Shown here in pieces: positions 1-9,931 of a stretch of 64,000 nt of DNA. Source of the DNA: Luteimonas mephitis DSM 12574 (GTDB lineage: Bacteria > Pseudomonadota > Gammaproteobacteria > Xanthomonadales > Xanthomonadaceae); contig NZ_AULN01000012.1 of the NCBI RefSeq assembly GCF_000422305.1, positions 78,501 to 142,500 on the forward strand, given 5' to 3'. Positions within the stretch are counted from its first letter, which is position 1. Each line of letters starts with the position of its first letter. Position numbers and translations under genes: made by a program. Under the pieces are notes generated by a model that saw only the letters and a list, made by a program, of their open reading frames with translations, had not been told where the DNA came from and searched no databases.

Positions 1-78
1 GGCTGCGAATCGGGCGAGACCGCGGCGACGGCGGTGCTGCGCGCACTGCGTTCCGTGGACGCACGCCGTGCCGCCTGA
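1..78 (+). CDS. 3' end of an unidentified gene
   Basis: The window opens inside a plus-strand reading frame that runs 25 codons and stops at TGA 76-78 (tail GCESGETAATAVLRALRSVD, then ARRAA). Helical Gly/Ala/Glu-rich tails of this kind occur at the end of flavin amine-oxidase-like proteins, but 25 residues are too few to assign a family. The gap to glnE contains a strong terminator, so this gene is probably a separate transcript. Confidence 0.5.
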   Translation, partial: GCESGETAATAVLRALRSVDARRAA

Positions 79-178
79 GCCCGATTCCTGAACCGGCCAG
101 TCCTCTTTTGCACTGCAGCGTGCAATGGCACTAACAATTCCTTCACGATCGACCTGCACCCGACGTGGGGGAGGGAGC

Positions 179-215
179 AAAAGCCCGAAGCGGTTCGCCG
201 CTCCGGGCTTTTTTT
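179..215 (+). terminator. Rho-independent terminator before glnE
   Basis: The arms AAAAGCCCGaAGCGG and CCGCTcCGGGCTTTT enclose a TTCG tetraloop and are followed by a run of seven T. It would end transcription of the upstream partial gene. It lies only 24 nt before the glnE start, so glnE is either read from inside this gap or depends on read-through. Confidence 0.85.
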
Positions 216-238
216 ATGTCCGGTGCCACAATCGCGGC

Positions 239-3100
239 GTGAACGATCCCGCCCTCCCTCCAGCCATCCCCGACGATCCCGCCATTGAGCGTGCCTTGGC
301 CCGGTTCGCGCCCGAGGTGCTGGCCGATCCGGGGCTGCGCGCGAAGCTGGCCCGGGTCGCGCTGGCCAGTGATTTCGCCATCGCCGTGCTGGCGCGCCAT
401 CCGGAGCTTCTGGCGCGGCTGGCCGCCGGCGACGGCGCCGATCCGCTGCCGCCGCCGCGGCTCGAGGCCGACAGCCGCGCCGACTGGCCCGCGCTGCTGC
501 GTCGCCATCGCACGGCCGGTTCGGCGCGGCTGGTCTGGCGCGACGTGCTCGGGCTGGACGACGTCGACGCCACCCTCGCCGGCAGCACCGCGCTGGCCGA
601 GCAGTGCCTGCAGGTCGCGCTGGCGGCGCTGGAGCACGACTTCGCCGCGCGCCACGGCGTGGTCCGCGACCGAGATGGCAACCCGCAGCGGCTGGTGGTG
701 TTCGGCCTCGGCAAGCTCGGCGGCGGTGAGCTCAACTTCAGCTCCGACATCGACCTGGTCTATGCCTACGCCGACGATGGCGAAAGCGATGGCCCGCGCC
801 CGCTCGCGGCCGAGGCGTACTTCGCCCGGCTCGGGCAGCAGCTGGCGAAGCTGCTCGACGAGGTGACCGCGGACGGCTTCTGCCACCGGGTCGACCTGCG
901 GCTGCGGCCGTTCGGCAACGCCGGCCGCGTCGCCCTGTCGTTCGCGGCGATGGAGCAGTACTTCCAGCGCGAGGGCCGCGACTGGGAGCGCTATGCGTGG
1001 CAGAAGGCGCGGCCGGTGGCCGGCGACATCGCCGCCGGGGAAGCGTTCCTGGAGACGCTGCGGCCATTCGTCTACCGCCGCTACCTCGACTTCGGCGCGC
1101 TCGACGGCCTGCGCGCGATGAAGGCGGCGATCGCGGCCGAGGTCGCGCGCAAGGACCTGGCCGACGACATCAAGCGCGGGCCCGGCGGCATCCGCGAGAT
1201 CGAGTTCCTGGCCCAGGCGCTGCAGCTGATCCACGGCGGCCGCGACGCGACCCTCCGCAGCCGCAGCCTGATGCGCGCGCTGCACGCGCTGTGCGAGGCC
1301 AATCATCTGTCGGTCGAAACCCGCGACATGCTGGTGGCTGCGTACCGCCATCTGCGGCGGCTGGAGAACCGGCTGCAGATGCTGCGCGATGCGCAGACCC
1401 ATGCATTGCCGGAGGATCCCTCCGATCGCGCGCGCATCGCCACCGCGCTTGGCCACGCCGACTGGCCGACGCTGCGCACTCAGCTCGACGGCGTGCGCGT
1501 GCAGGTGGCCGACGAGTTCGCCGCGCTGCTCGCACCGCGCCGGCGCAAGCCCGATGCCGGCGGACTGGCCGCCTACTGGCAGGCGCTGCCCGACGGTGGC
1601 GACGCGGCGGCGCTGGCCGATGCCGGTTACGCCGATCCCGCGGCGGCGGACACCGCGCTGCGCGACTTCGTGCGCACGCCGGGCGTGCGCGACCTGTCCG
1701 ACGGCGCGCGCGCGCGCCTGGATCGCGTGGTGCCAGTGCTGGTGCAGGCCGCGGGCAGCGCGATCGATTCGCAGCTGGTGCTGCGGCGGCTGCTGGCGCT
1801 GCTGCACAACATCCTGCGCCGCGCGAGCTACCTGGCCCTGCTCGACGAACAGCCAGCGGCGCTGTCGCGGCTGGTCAATGCGGTGGTGCGCAGCGCGTTC
1901 CTCGCCGAACGCGTGGCGACGCTGCCGCTGCTGCTCGACGAACTGCTCGACGCGCGCGTTGCCGGCCCCTTGCCCGAGCGCGACGCGTTCGCCCCGCAGT
2001 GCGCGCAGGCGCTGGCCCATGACGACACCGAAACCGCGCTGATGGTGCTCAACGAGACCCGCCAGGCGCTGAGTTTCCGCATCGCGCTGGCCACCCTCGA
2101 CGGCCGCCAGCACGCACGCGACAGCGCCCGCCAGCTCGCATGGCTGGCCGATGCGGTGCTCGGCGTGGTGCTGCAGCTGGCGCTGCGCGAGATGCGCCGC
2201 GCCCACGGCGACATCGCCGGCGCGCGTTTCGGCATCGTCGGCTACGGCAGCCTCGGCGGCGAGGAACTGGGCTTCGGTTCCGATCTCGACCTGGTGTTCC
2301 TCTACGACGCCTCGCCCGTCGGCGGCGGGGACCTGCAGTCCAACGGTGCCCGTGCGCTGGACGCGCCGCGCTGGTTTGCGCGGCTGGCGCAGAAGATCGT
2401 GTCCCTGCTCGGGACCGTCACCGCCGCCGGGCGCCTGTACGACATCGACGTGCGCCTGCGCCCGGACGGCGGCAAGGGCCTGCTGGTGTCGACGCTGTCG
2501 AGCTACGACGACTACCAGCGCCACCGCGCCTGGACCTGGGAACACCAGGCGCTGGTGCGTGCGCGCTTCGTTGCCGGCGATGCGTCACTGGGCGATGCCT
2601 GGCGCGCGATCCGCGACGACACCCTCGGCCGCCCGCGCGGCGGCGCTGCGCTGCGCGAGGACGTCGACGCGATGCGCCGGCGCATGCGCGCCGAGCTCGA
2701 CCGCAGCGATGCCGTCGGCTTCGACCTGAAGCAGGGCGAGGGCGGGCTGGTCGACCTTGAGTTCCTGCTCCAGTACCTGGTCCTGCGCGATGCCGCGCAG
2801 TCGCCGCTGCTGCTGGTCCCGCGCGACACGCCGGGCCTGGTCGATGCGTGCGCCGCGGCTGGCGCGCTGGACGAAGACACCGCAGCCGCACTGCGTGAAG
2901 CCCACGGCGTGCTGCTCGCCGCCGGGCTGGACTGCACGCTCGACCGCCGCCGCCGCTGGGTGGTGGAAAACGATGCCGTCGCCGCCGCGCGCGCCGCGGT
3001 GCGCGCGGGCGTGCGCAGCGCGGGCCTGGTGTTCGACGAGCGCCGCGCCACGCCGCGCGAGGAAACCAGCGAGATGCGCCGCCTGCGCGACGCGCGTTGA
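239..3100 (+). CDS. glnE: GlnE, glutamine synthetase adenylyltransferase / adenylyl-removing enzyme
   Basis: Bifunctional regulator that adds AMP to and removes AMP from glutamine synthetase in response to PII and glutamine; cytoplasmic. The protein is 953 aa, close to the family's usual 940-950. Two nucleotidyltransferase domains are visible, each with the G-x-G-x-LGG-E-L...SD-x-DL signature: one near residues 152-177 ([20 protein letters not shown]) and one near 664-690 ([20 protein letters not shown]). I chose GTG at 239 because upstream codons of the same frame run through the terminator hairpin; GVNDPALPP is a plausible N-terminus and gives the expected length. Extensive reading frames on the opposite strand are composition shadows. 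Confidence 0.95.
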   Translation: MNDPALPPAIPDDPAIERALARFAPEVLADPGLRAKLARVALASDFAIAVLARHPELLARLAAGDGADPLPPPRLEADSRADWPALLRRHRTAGSARLVWRDVLGLDDVDATLAGSTALAEQCLQVALAALEHDFAARHGVVRDRDGNPQRLVVFGLGKLGGGELNFSSDIDLVYAYADDGESDGPRPLAAEAYFARLGQQLAKLLDEVTADGFCHRVDLRLRPFGNAGRVALSFAAMEQYFQREGRDWERYAWQKARPVAGDIAAGEAFLETLRPFVYRRYLDFGALDGLRAMKAAIAAEVARKDLADDIKRGPGGIREIEFLAQALQLIHGGRDATLRSRSLMRALHALCEANHLSVETRDMLVAAYRHLRRLENRLQMLRDAQTHALPEDPSDRARIATALGHADWPTLRTQLDGVRVQVADEFAALLAPRRRKPDAGGLAAYWQALPDGGDAAALADAGYADPAAADTALRDFVRTPGVRDLSDGARARLDRVVPVLVQAAGSAIDSQLVLRRLLALLHNILRRASYLALLDEQPAALSRLVNAVVRSAFLAERVATLPLLLDELLDARVAGPLPERDAFAPQCAQALAHDDTETALMVLNETRQALSFRIALATLDGRQHARDSARQLAWLADAVLGVVLQLALREMRRAHGDIAGARFGIVGYGSLGGEELGFGSDLDLVFLYDASPVGGGDLQSNGARALDAPRWFARLAQKIVSLLGTVTAAGRLYDIDVRLRPDGGKGLLVSTLSSYDDYQRHRAWTWEHQALVRARFVAGDASLGDAWRAIRDDTLGRPRGGAALREDVDAMRRRMRAELDRSDAVGFDLKQGEGGLVDLEFLLQYLVLRDAAQSPLLLVPRDTPGLVDACAAAGALDEDTAAALREAHGVLLAAGLDCTLDRRRRWVVENDAVAAARAAVRAGVRSAGLVFDERRATPREETSEMRRLRDAR

Positions 3101-3682
3101 ATGCGAATTTCGTGTCGCGATCGATCGTGCAATGGTGGCGACAGCTGCGAACTGGATCCGTGGGAGCGGCTTCAGCCGCAAGCTCCGAACCGTGCCTCGC
3201 GAAAGCCACTGCATCACCGCTTGCGCAAGGATGACGATGCAAGGACGTAGCGTCTCATCGAGCGCTTTCGACCTTGCAGGAGCGGCTTCATCCGCGAGCT
3301 CTCGGACCGCACCGCGCGAAGACCTCGTAGGGCGGAACCCGCGCAGCGGATTCCGCCGCATGTCTTTCGGGTCGCATCGTTCGATCCGCATCCGGCGGAA
3401 TCGCCTGCGGCGGTTCCGCCCTACGTGGAGCGATGTGCGGGCGTGACGGTTCACTTGGCGCCCGATCTCGTGGGAGCGGCTTCATCCGCGAGCTCCTGGA
3501 CTGCACCCCACCGAGCCACTGGATCTCCGCTGACCAAGCGTTCGTCTGTTGAAAGCCGCGGGAATGACGATGCGTGGGCGCTTCGCCCCGCCGCGAGCGC
3601 TGTGTGTGTTCCGCCGCCGGGCATCACGCGGCAACCGCCATGACGGCGTATAACCACGCACGCCTCCCACGGTGAGATCGCC
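3101..3682. repeat. Intergenic stretch with three short palindromic repeats
   Basis: No gene is apparent in this 582-bp gap. It holds three same-orientation copies of the element GGAGCGGCTTCAkCCGC: 3160-3185, 3276-3300 and 3470-3495. Each forms a small hairpin GCGGCTT-CA-GCCGC or a close variant. Between copies 2 and 3 lies a different inverted pair (see 3327-3424). The same element recurs at 11.8, 42.0 and 51.4 kb, so it is a dispersed REP-like family. No associated transposase (RAYT) gene is in the window. Confidence 0.75.
3327..3424. repeat. Inverted pair of GTAGGGCGGAA-type palindromes
   Basis: The outer arms GTAGGGCGGAAcC and GgTTCCGCCCTAC are inverted copies about 70 bp apart. Each arm contains a second palindrome (GCGGATTCCGCCGC and CGGCGGAATCGCC). 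The whole unit can fold into a cruciform or long RNA hairpin, as expected of a paired BIME-like element. This family is seen only once in the window. Confidence 0.7.
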
Positions 3683-4975
3683 ATGCGCCGCATGCTGCCG
3701 GTCATCGCAGGTATTGCCCTGTTCTCCGCCGGCTGCGAGCGTGCTGCCGTGACCGTCGACGGCGTGAATGCGCAGGCCACCAATGCGGCAACGGCTGCCC
3801 ATGCCGGCCGCGGAATGCCGGGCGCCGCCGGCACGGCCGTCGACCCGCGCCCGGCGAGCACCCCGGGCACGGGAGCGACCGCTACTGCCGTTCCCCCGCC
3901 CACCGGCGGCCGGCTGCCGGCGCTGCGCGTTCCGGCGCAGCCTTTCGTCAAGACCGAGTTCGCGCGCTTCGACGAGCCGTGGGCGATGACCTTCCTGCCC
4001 GACGGCCGCCTGCTGGTCACCGAGAAGCGCGGCCGCTTGCGCCTGTTCGATCCGGCCAGCCGGCAGGTGGGCGAGATCGTCGGCGTGCCGGCGGTCGACT
4101 ACGGCGGGCAGGGCGGCTTCGGCGACGTGGTGCTGCATCCGCAGTTCGCCAGCAACCATCTGGTCTACCTGAGCTACGTCGAAGCGGGCAGCGGCGACAC
4201 CCGCGGCGCCGCGGTGGCGCGCGCGACGCTGACCCTCGACGCCGGCACGGGCGGCAGCCTGTCCAACCTGCAGGTGGTCTGGCGGCAGGTGCCCAAGGTC
4301 AATGGCACCGCGCACTACAGCCATCGCATTGCGTTCGACGGATCCGGCAAGCTGTGGATCAGTTCCGGCGAGCGCCAGCAGATGACGCCGGCGCAGGACA
4401 TGCAGTCGAACCTGGGCAAGATCGTGCGGCTCAACGCCGACGGCAGCGTGCCGGCCGACAACCCCTTCGTCGCCCAAGGCGGCATCGCCGCGCAGGTGTG
4501 GACGCTGGGCCACCGCAACGTGCTGGGGCTGGCCTTCGACGCCGCCGGCAGGCTGTGGGAACACGAGATGGGGCCGAAGGGCGGCGACGAACTCAACCTG
4601 GTCGAGCGCGGCGCCAACTACGGCTGGCCGATCGTCTCCAACGGCGACCACTACGACGGTACCCCGATCCCCGACCACGACACCCGCCCGGAATTCAACG
4701 CGCCCGAAGCGTGGTGGACGCCGGTGATCGCGCCGGCGGGCTTCGTCATCTATTCCGGGTCGATGTTCCCGTACTTCCGCGGCGACGGCTTCATCGGCGG
4801 CCTGGCTTCGCAGGCGCTGGTGCGGATCCGCTTCGACGGCGTGCAGGCGAGCGAAGCGGCGCGCTACGACATGGGCCAGCGCATCCGCGAGGTGGAGCAG
4901 GGGCCGGACGGCGCGATCTGGCTGCTGGAGGACGGCACCGGCGCCAGGCTGCTGAAGCTGACACCCGTGTTGTAG
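3683..4975 (+). CDS. PQQ-dependent sugar dehydrogenase (GSDH family), probable lipoprotein
   Basis: A 430-aa soluble-type PQQ glucose/aldose dehydrogenase, expected to act in the periplasm on sugars as a beta-propeller enzyme. The N-terminus is a signal peptide with a lipobox-like end (FSAG-Cys18), followed by a low-complexity Ala/Thr/Pro linker to about residue 75. The GSDH domain begins at [20 protein letters not shown]; later family landmarks include [33 protein letters not shown] and [20 protein letters not shown]. The lipobox lacks the usual Leu at -3, so lipidation is likely but not certain. The TAG stop (4973-4975) is the first triplet of a dispersed palindrome. The start follows GGTGAGA. 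Confidence 0.88.
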   Translation: MRRMLPVIAGIALFSAGCERAAVTVDGVNAQATNAATAAHAGRGMPGAAGTAVDPRPASTPGTGATATAVPPPTGGRLPALRVPAQPFVKTEFARFDEPWAMTFLPDGRLLVTEKRGRLRLFDPASRQVGEIVGVPAVDYGGQGGFGDVVLHPQFASNHLVYLSYVEAGSGDTRGAAVARATLTLDAGTGGSLSNLQVVWRQVPKVNGTAHYSHRIAFDGSGKLWISSGERQQMTPAQDMQSNLGKIVRLNADGSVPADNPFVAQGGIAAQVWTLGHRNVLGLAFDAAGRLWEHEMGPKGGDELNLVERGANYGWPIVSNGDHYDGTPIPDHDTRPEFNAPEAWWTPVIAPAGFVIYSGSMFPYFRGDGFIGGLASQALVRIRFDGVQASEAARYDMGQRIREVEQGPDGAIWLLEDGTGARLLKLTPVL

Positions 4976-5037
4976 GAGCGCCCCATGGGCGCGATGCCTT
5001 ACCGGGGAAAGCAACCGCGCCCATGGGGCGCTCCTAC
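4972..5037. repeat. GTAGGAGCGCCCC palindromic repeat between convergent genes
   Basis: Nearly perfect inverted repeat GTAGGAGCGCCCCATGGGCG ... CGCCCATGGGGCGCTCCTAC, about 66 bp with an internal variable loop. It occurs again at 22645, 55669, 56628 and 58382. Here it sits between two convergent genes and supplies TAG stop codons to both: plus 4973-4975 and minus 5036-5034. Its fold would also serve as a bidirectional transcript end. Confidence 0.9.
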
Positions 5038-5987
5038 AGGCGGTTTCGGATCTCGGCGGCCACGCGCGTAGTTTCGCGCAGCGGTTCGACGTCGAACGGC
5101 GCGAGCGTGGCATCCATTGCGCGGATGCGTCCGCGAGCCAGCAATGCATCGAGGAAGCGGCGTGGCCGCCCGTGCACGCGGCCGGGGTCGAATACGAACA
5201 CCGGTGCGTGCGTCGCGCAGGCTTCGGAAATCATGTTCACCGAATCGGGCGAGCAGGCGATGCGGTCGGCCCAGCCCAGCAGGCCGGGGTAGGGATTGGG
5301 GCCGTCGGCTTCGTCGCGCCAGGCCAGGCCGGGTGTGTCGCGGTAGCGCTCGCGCAGCGCATCGCATACGTCCACCGGCGTGCGGCGCGATGCGGTGGCG
5401 AGTACGCTGCCGCCGTCGCGCGCCAGCGCGGCATCGAGCATCGTCGCCATGGCCTCGAACGCGGCGCGGTCGAAGCGCGCATGCGCGCTGCCTCCGCCGA
5501 GCAGCAGCGCGGTGCGCGGGCCGGGCAGGGATCCAAGGGCGGCGAAGCGCGCGCGCGCGCCAGCCAGCCAGGCGTCGTCGACCGGGTTCAGGCTGCCGAG
5601 GGTGGTGATGACGTTGGCGCCTGACAGGTCGTCGTGCAGCGGCGCGACGACCAGGTCCCAGTGCGCCGGGTCGATGCGTGGATCGAGGATCTGCACGGTC
5701 GCCACGCCGTGCGCGCGCAGCAGGCGCGTGGCCAGCGCGGCCTGGCGGCCACAGCCGACGGCCAGCGCGGGAGGCGCTGCCAGCAGGCGCCCGAAATCAT
5801 CCCCGAAGGCGAACTGGCTGCCCGGCAACCGGCGCGGAGCCAGCCACCGCCAGGGCGCGCGTGGCGCCAGCAGGCAGCGCGCGTGGTCGCCTTCGGCCAG
5901 CGCCGCGGCCAGCGCATCGGCCTGCCGGACGTTGCCGGCGCGCCCGTCGCTGATGGCGCATGAATGTGCGTAATCGATCAAAAACAA
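5034..5987 (-). CDS. ELM1/GtrOC1-like family protein (DUF1022)
   Basis: A 317-aa protein of the mitochondrial-fission-ELM1 (DUF1022) family, common in Xanthomonads; its biochemical role in bacteria is not established and a GT-B-like nucleotide-sugar fold has been suggested. Family marks are the N-terminal SDGRAGNVRQADALA, ALAVGCGRQAALATR, DPRIDPAHWDLVVAPLHD, LLGGGSAHARF and CSPDSVNMISEACATHAPVF. The longest frame starts at TTG 5987; no ATG precedes the SDGRAGN motif in frame, so a TTG start is my best guess. The stop codon is donated by the flanking palindrome. Convergent with the PQQ dehydrogenase. Confidence 0.82.
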   Translation of the reverse strand: MFLIDYAHSCAISDGRAGNVRQADALAAALAEGDHARCLLAPRAPWRWLAPRRLPGSQFAFGDDFGRLLAAPPALAVGCGRQAALATRLLRAHGVATVQILDPRIDPAHWDLVVAPLHDDLSGANVITTLGSLNPVDDAWLAGARARFAALGSLPGPRTALLLGGGSAHARFDRAAFEAMATMLDAALARDGGSVLATASRRTPVDVCDALRERYRDTPGLAWRDEADGPNPYPGLLGWADRIACSPDSVNMISEACATHAPVFVFDPGRVHGRPRRFLDALLARGRIRAMDATLAPFDVEPLRETTRVAAEIRNRL

Positions 5988-6117
5988 TCCTGTTGTTCTG
6001 AATTTGCACGCAATATGTTCCGGGCATAGGGCTTTCCCGTCACCCGCGGAACTCTACACTGGCACCCTCGACGCGTTACCCGCGTCATTTTTTTGAACCG
6101 CACACGCAAGGAGCCCC

Positions 6118-6708
6118 ATGTCCGCCGCCCTCCCCGACGCCGCCCTCGACCAGCTGTTCCGCACCGCCCGCACCTACAACGCCTTCGGCGGGGAGGTCAG
6201 CGACGAGACCCTGCACCGGCTCTACGACCTGGTGAAGTTCGGTCCCACCGAGGCCAACACCACGCCGGCGCGGTTCGTGTTCGTCAAGTCGAAGGCGGCC
6301 AAGGAGAAGCTCGGCCCGGCGCTGTCGGAGGGCAACTTCGCCAAGACCATGGCCGCCCCGGTGACGGTGATCGTCGGCTACGACATGCGCTTCCACGACA
6401 AGCTGCCCTACCTGTTCCCGCACACCGACGCGAAGTCCTGGTTCGAAGGTTCGCCGGAAGAGCGCATGTACCGCGTGGCCCTGCGCAGCTCCAGCCTGCA
6501 GGGCGCGTACCTGATCATGGCCGCGCGCGCGCTGGGCCTGGACACCGGGCCGATGTCCGGTTTCGACACCGACAAGGTCGACGAGGCGTTCTTCAAGGGC
6601 ACCGCGATCAAGTCGAACTTCCTGGTCAACCTCGGCCATGGCGACCCGGCCAGCATCTTCGACCGCTCGCCGCGCCTGGGCTTCGACGAAGCCGCACGCA
6701 TCGAGTAG
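6118..6708 (+). CDS. Malonic semialdehyde reductase-like nitroreductase (RutE family)
   Basis: A 196-aa FMN-dependent nitroreductase-family protein of the RutE/HadB type, which reduces malonic semialdehyde to 3-hydroxypropionate with NAD(P)H. Visible marks: [39 protein letters not shown] in the N-terminal half, [11 protein letters not shown], and the C-terminal [12 protein letters not shown]. Length fits the family. No other rut genes are nearby, so this is probably a stand-alone general reductase. The start ATG follows AAGGAG with 6-nt spacing. It precedes yceI in the same direction with a 67-bp gap. Confidence 0.88.
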   Translation: MSAALPDAALDQLFRTARTYNAFGGEVSDETLHRLYDLVKFGPTEANTTPARFVFVKSKAAKEKLGPALSEGNFAKTMAAPVTVIVGYDMRFHDKLPYLFPHTDAKSWFEGSPEERMYRVALRSSSLQGAYLIMAARALGLDTGPMSGFDTDKVDEAFFKGTAIKSNFLVNLGHGDPASIFDRSPRLGFDEAARIE

Positions 6709-6775
6709 CCGTCGCCGCGCGGCCCGCCCGAAGGCCGCCACCTTTCCATTGCAACCCACATTCCGGAGATTCCCC

Positions 6776-7363
6776 ATGAAACGCCTCGCCCTTGCCGCCG
6801 CGCTCTCGCTGTTCGCCGCTTCGGCCTTCGCCGCACCGGTGACCTACAAGCTCGACCCCAACCACACCGACGTGATCGCGCAGTGGAACCACTTCGGCTT
6901 CTCCAACCCGTCGGCGCACTTCGGCCAGGCCGACGGCACGCTGGTGTACGACGCCGACGACGTTGCCGCCTCGAGCGTGCAGGTCACGCTGCCGCTGGCC
7001 GGCCTCAACGCCTTCGTGCCTGACCTCACCGAACACCTGCTTGGCGCCGATTTTTTCGACTCGGCGAAATTCCCGGCCGCGACCTTCAAGAGCACCAGGG
7101 TCGAAGCCGCGGGCGAGGGCAAGCTGAAGGTGACCGGCGACCTGACCATCAAGGACAAGACCAGGCCGGTGGTGCTGGACGTGACGCTCAACAAGGCCGC
7201 CGTGCAGCCGATGGCGCAGCGCGAGGCGATCGGCTTCGACGCCACCACGACGATCAAGCGCAGCGATTTCGACGTCGCCAGCTACGTGCCCAACGTCAGC
7301 GATGAAGTGAAGCTGCGCATCACCACCGAGGCCGTCGTGCCCAAGGCCGAAGCGGCGCAGTAA
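6776..7363 (+). CDS. YceI-family periplasmic protein
   Basis: A 195-aa secreted protein with a clear signal peptide (MKRLALAAALSLFAASAFA, cleavage before APVTY) and a YceI lipocalin-like domain that binds polyisoprenoid-type lipids. Landmarks: TYKLDPNHTDVIAQWNHFGF at the mature N-terminus, LTEHLLGADFFDSAKFPAATF, and TGDLTIKDKTRPVVLDVTLN. ATG 6776 is chosen because it begins the signal peptide and follows CGGAG with good spacing. A hairpin terminator lies directly downstream. YceI proteins are often induced by base or osmotic stress; nothing here shows its regulation. Confidence 0.92.
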   Translation: MKRLALAAALSLFAASAFAAPVTYKLDPNHTDVIAQWNHFGFSNPSAHFGQADGTLVYDADDVAASSVQVTLPLAGLNAFVPDLTEHLLGADFFDSAKFPAATFKSTRVEAAGEGKLKVTGDLTIKDKTRPVVLDVTLNKAAVQPMAQREAIGFDATTTIKRSDFDVASYVPNVSDEVKLRITTEAVVPKAEAAQ

Positions 7364-7387
7364 CCAGCCGGGGCACGCCCGGCATCG

Positions 7388-7420
7388 CCGCCGCGCCCGC
7401 AACGGCGCGGCGGTTTCGTT
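7388..7420 (+). terminator. Probable terminator after yceI
   Basis: A perfect 10-bp stem CCGCCGCGCC / GGCGCGGCGG with a 6-nt loop is followed by TTTCGTTT. The T run is interrupted, so termination may be partial. It lies between yceI and the pirin gene. Confidence 0.6.
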
Positions 7421-7446
7421 TCCGCCTTGCAACAGGAGCATCCATC

Positions 7447-8157
7447 ATGCAGGTCCTGCGCGCCGCCGCCGACCGCGGCCAGGTCAAGACCGGCTGGCTC
7501 GACAGCCGCCACACGTTTTCATTCGGCCACTTCCACGATCCGTCGTGGATGGGCTGGGGTCCGCTGCGGGTGATCAACGAAGACCGGGTCGCGCCCGGCG
7601 CGGGCTTCCCGCCGCACGGCCACGCCAACATGGAGATCCTGAGCTACGTGCTCGACGGCGCGCTCGCGCACCGCGACGACAATGGCGGCGAAGGCGTGCT
7701 GCAACCAGGTGAGCTGCAGTGGATGGGTGCCGGCCACGGCATCGAGCACAGCGAGTTCAACGCTTCGAAGGATGCGCCGGTGCACTTCCTGCAGATCTGG
7801 ATCCAGCCCGATCGCGTCAACGCGCCGCCCGCGCATGCGCAGAAGGGCTTCGATCCGCAGGCGCGGCGCGGCCGTTGGGCGACGCTGGCCTCGCCCGATG
7901 GCGCCGATGGCAGCCTCGCCATCCGCCAGCAGGCGTGGCTGCAAGGCGTGCGCCTGGGCGAAGGCGAAACCGCTGCGTTCGCGCTGCGTCCGGATCGGCG
8001 CTACTGGCTGCACCTGGCGCAGGGCGCCGCCGAAGTCGACGGCCATGCGCTGGTGGCGGGCGACGCGATCGGCTACGTGGACGAATCAGGCGAGCTGCAC
8101 CTCGAAGGCGCGGCTGGCGACGTCGCCGACGTGCTCCTGTTCGACCTGCCGGCCTGA
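7447..8157 (+). CDS. Pirin family protein (YhhW-like bicupin)
   Basis: A 236-aa pirin of the YhhW/quercetinase-like type. The metal-binding cupin residues are visible: the H-x-H pair in FPPHGHANMEIL and the H-x-E pair in GAGHGIEHSEFN. YhhW has quercetin 2,3-dioxygenase activity in vitro, but the physiological substrate is unknown. Family landmarks include SRHTFSFGHFHDP near the N-terminus, HFLQIWIQPDR in the middle and a second cupin after residue 150. The ATG follows ACAGGAGC. Single gene, followed by a long repeat region. Confidence 0.9.
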   Translation: MQVLRAAADRGQVKTGWLDSRHTFSFGHFHDPSWMGWGPLRVINEDRVAPGAGFPPHGHANMEILSYVLDGALAHRDDNGGEGVLQPGELQWMGAGHGIEHSEFNASKDAPVHFLQIWIQPDRVNAPPAHAQKGFDPQARRGRWATLASPDGADGSLAIRQQAWLQGVRLGEGETAAFALRPDRRYWLHLAQGAAEVDGHALVAGDAIGYVDESGELHLEGAAGDVADVLLFDLPA

Positions 8158-8559
8158 AGATTCGGCGATCAGCCCCAACTCGGAGGCTCCGGCCTTCGGC
8201 GGCTTCATTTCTTTTGATGGGCGTCAAAAGAAACGGAAGCAAGGAAGAACGCTTGCCCTTACGGCGCTCACCGGGCGATTCACTGGCGCAGGGATTTTTC
8301 TGATCGCCCCCCTGCCACATGGAAAAGCGGCGCACATCCATGTGCGTCGCCCCCGGGTCTGCCGGCATTGGCTGGGCGGCTGGTTTCCGGCAGCAGGAGC
8401 AGGGGCAGGCGTCGGGGTCGGGGCAAGAGCGGGCGCCCGGCGCGATTGCGCCGGCTGGCTTGGGGATTCGCCCCCGCCGGGCCGGTGGAGCGGGGGAGCG
8501 GGCCGGCTTGGCCCCGCCTTGGTAAACTGCGGGCATCCCGCATTCCAGTCTCCTCCGCC
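8158..8559. repeat. Gene-free region with a multi-hairpin repeat
   Basis: No gene is apparent. A perfect 10-bp hairpin TTTCTTTTGA-tgggcg-TCAAAAGAAA lies at 8208-8233, and about 100 bp later a 7-bp hairpin CGCACAT-cc-ATGTGCG lies at 8331-8346. The same two-module layout (an AAAGAAA-type hairpin, then a GCACAT-cc-ATGTGC hairpin) occurs in the longer elements at 11.5, 54.4 and 54.7 kb. The reverse strand reads as a peptide beginning MDVRRF, which I treat as non-coding. A G-rich GGCAGGGGC-like stretch runs from 8395 to 8510. Confidence 0.65.
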
Positions 8560-8760
8560 ATGACCGCAGCCAACGCCACGCCCGCGCAAGCCAATGCCCA
8601 GAAGCGCTACGAGGTGCATCGCGCCGACCTGCCGCTGAGTTGCCCGCTGCCGTCGATGGGGCTGTGGAACTCGCATCCGCGCGTCTACCTGCCGATCGAG
8701 ACCGAGGGCGGCGAGTCCGACTGCCCGTACTGCGGCGCGCATTTCGTGCTGGTCGACTGA
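8560..8760 (+). CDS. CHCC-type zinc-finger protein
   Basis: A small 66-aa protein of the zinc-finger CHCC family (PF10276), related to the NDUFS6 zinc domain. Candidate zinc ligands are Cys28, His39, Cys55 and Cys58 (SDCPYCG). Conserved text: LSCPLPSMGLWNSHPRVYLP. Size is normal for the bacterial family, whose role is not defined; an assembly or Fe-S-related role is guessed from the mitochondrial relative. The glycosyltransferase gene follows 31 nt later on the same strand and could be cotranscribed. Confidence 0.9.
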   Translation: MTAANATPAQANAQKRYEVHRADLPLSCPLPSMGLWNSHPRVYLPIETEGGESDCPYCGAHFVLVD

Positions 8761-8791
8761 GGCCGACGGCGCGCGCCCGGCCCGCCCGGAC

Positions 8792-9931
8792 ATGCCCGGT
8801 GCGCTGACCGTCGTGCAACTGCTGCCGGCGCTGGAGTCCGGCGGCGTCGAACGCTCCACCCTCGAGATCGCCGACGCGCTGGTGCGCGCGGGGCATCGTG
8901 CGATCGTTGTTTCCGCCGGCGGACGGCTGGTGCCGAGGCTGCTCGAAACCGGCGCCGAGCACGTCGCGCTCGACATCGGCCGCAAGTCGCTGGCGACGCT
9001 GGGCCAGGTGCGTCCGCTGCGCGAACTGCTGGCGCGCGAAGGGGTCGACATCGTGCACGCGCGCTCGCGGCTGCCGGCGTGGATCGGCTGGCGCGCGCTG
9101 CGCGGCATGCCCGGCGCACGGCGCCCGCGCTTCATGACCACCGTGCACGGGCTCAACTCGCCCTCGCGCTACAGCGCGGTGATGACGCACGGCGAGCGCG
9201 TGGTCTGCGTCTCCGATACGGTGCGCGACTACGTGCTGCGGCACTATCCGCGCACCGATCCCGCGAAACTCCGGGTGGTTCCGCGCGGCATCGACCCGGA
9301 AGCCTTCCCGTCCGCGCCGTGGCCGGACCGCATTGCACGCATTGGCGTGTCGGCGCCGTATCCGCGGCTCGGCGGCGACGGCCCGCTGCTGCTGCTGCCA
9401 GGGCGCGGCACCCGTCTGAAAGGCCATGCCGACGCGCTGGTCCTGCTTGCGCGACTGCGCGGCGATGGCCTCGATGCGCGACTGTGGATGCCCGGTGCGC
9501 GCGATCCGGCGCGCGCGGATTACGTCGCTGAACTCGAATCGCGTGCCGCCGCACTCGGCATCGCCGACGCGCTGGCGATCACGCCGCCGACGGCCGCCAT
9601 CGCCAATGCCTACGCCGCCAGCGACCTGGTGTTGCAGCTGTCGCGCAAGCCCGAAGCATTCGGCCGCACCGTGATCGAGGCGCTGTCGGTCGGGCGCCCG
9701 GTGCTGGGATGGGCGCACGGCGGTGTCGGCGAACTGCTTCGCGAACTGCAGCCGGCCGGCGCGGTCGTGCCGTTCGACATGGACGCGCTGCATGCCGGCG
9801 CGCGCGCGCTGCTTGGCGATGCTGCGCAGCGCGCCGTGCTTCACGCTACGATGCCGCCCCTGGTCGCGCGCTACTCGCTGCAGGCCATGCAGCAGTCCAC
9901 GCTCGCCGTCTACCGGGAACTGGCCCCATGA
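8792..9931 (+). CDS. Glycosyltransferase family 4 protein
   Basis: A 379-aa GT-B fold retaining glycosyltransferase. The N-terminal Rossmann domain starts VVQLLPALESGGVERSTLEI, the GT4/GT1 acceptor-side start. The C-terminal nucleotide-sugar domain carries the E-x7-E motif in PEAFGRTVIEALSVGRPVL followed by HGGVGELL. It overlaps the O-antigen-ligase gene by 4 nt (ATGA at 9928-9931), so the two are translationally coupled and likely work together on lipopolysaccharide core or O-antigen assembly at the inner membrane. Sugar specificity cannot be read from sequence. Confidence 0.9.
   Translation: MPGALTVVQLLPALESGGVERSTLEIADALVRAGHRAIVVSAGGRLVPRLLETGAEHVALDIGRKSLATLGQVRPLRELLAREGVDIVHARSRLPAWIGWRALRGMPGARRPRFMTTVHGLNSPSRYSAVMTHGERVVCVSDTVRDYVLRHYPRTDPAKLRVVPRGIDPEAFPSAPWPDRIARIGVSAPYPRLGGDGPLLLLPGRGTRLKGHADALVLLARLRGDGLDARLWMPGARDPARADYVAELESRAAALGIADALAITPPTAAIANAYAASDLVLQLSRKPEAFGRTVIEALSVGRPVLGWAHGGVGELLRELQPAGAVVPFDMDALHAGARALLGDAAQRAVLHATMPPLVARYSLQAMQQSTLAVYRELAP

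Noticed and set aside
143..2545. 800-codon open frame on the minus strand opposite glnE
   Set aside because: GC-rich codon bias keeps the antisense frame open; composition is Arg/Gln/Ala/His-rich with no family motif, and glnE is unmistakable.
3101..3682. CRISPR array from the three GGAGCGGCTTCA repeats
   Set aside because: Spacing is irregular (about 115 and 195 bp) and the same element is scattered over the window, so it is a REP-like family.
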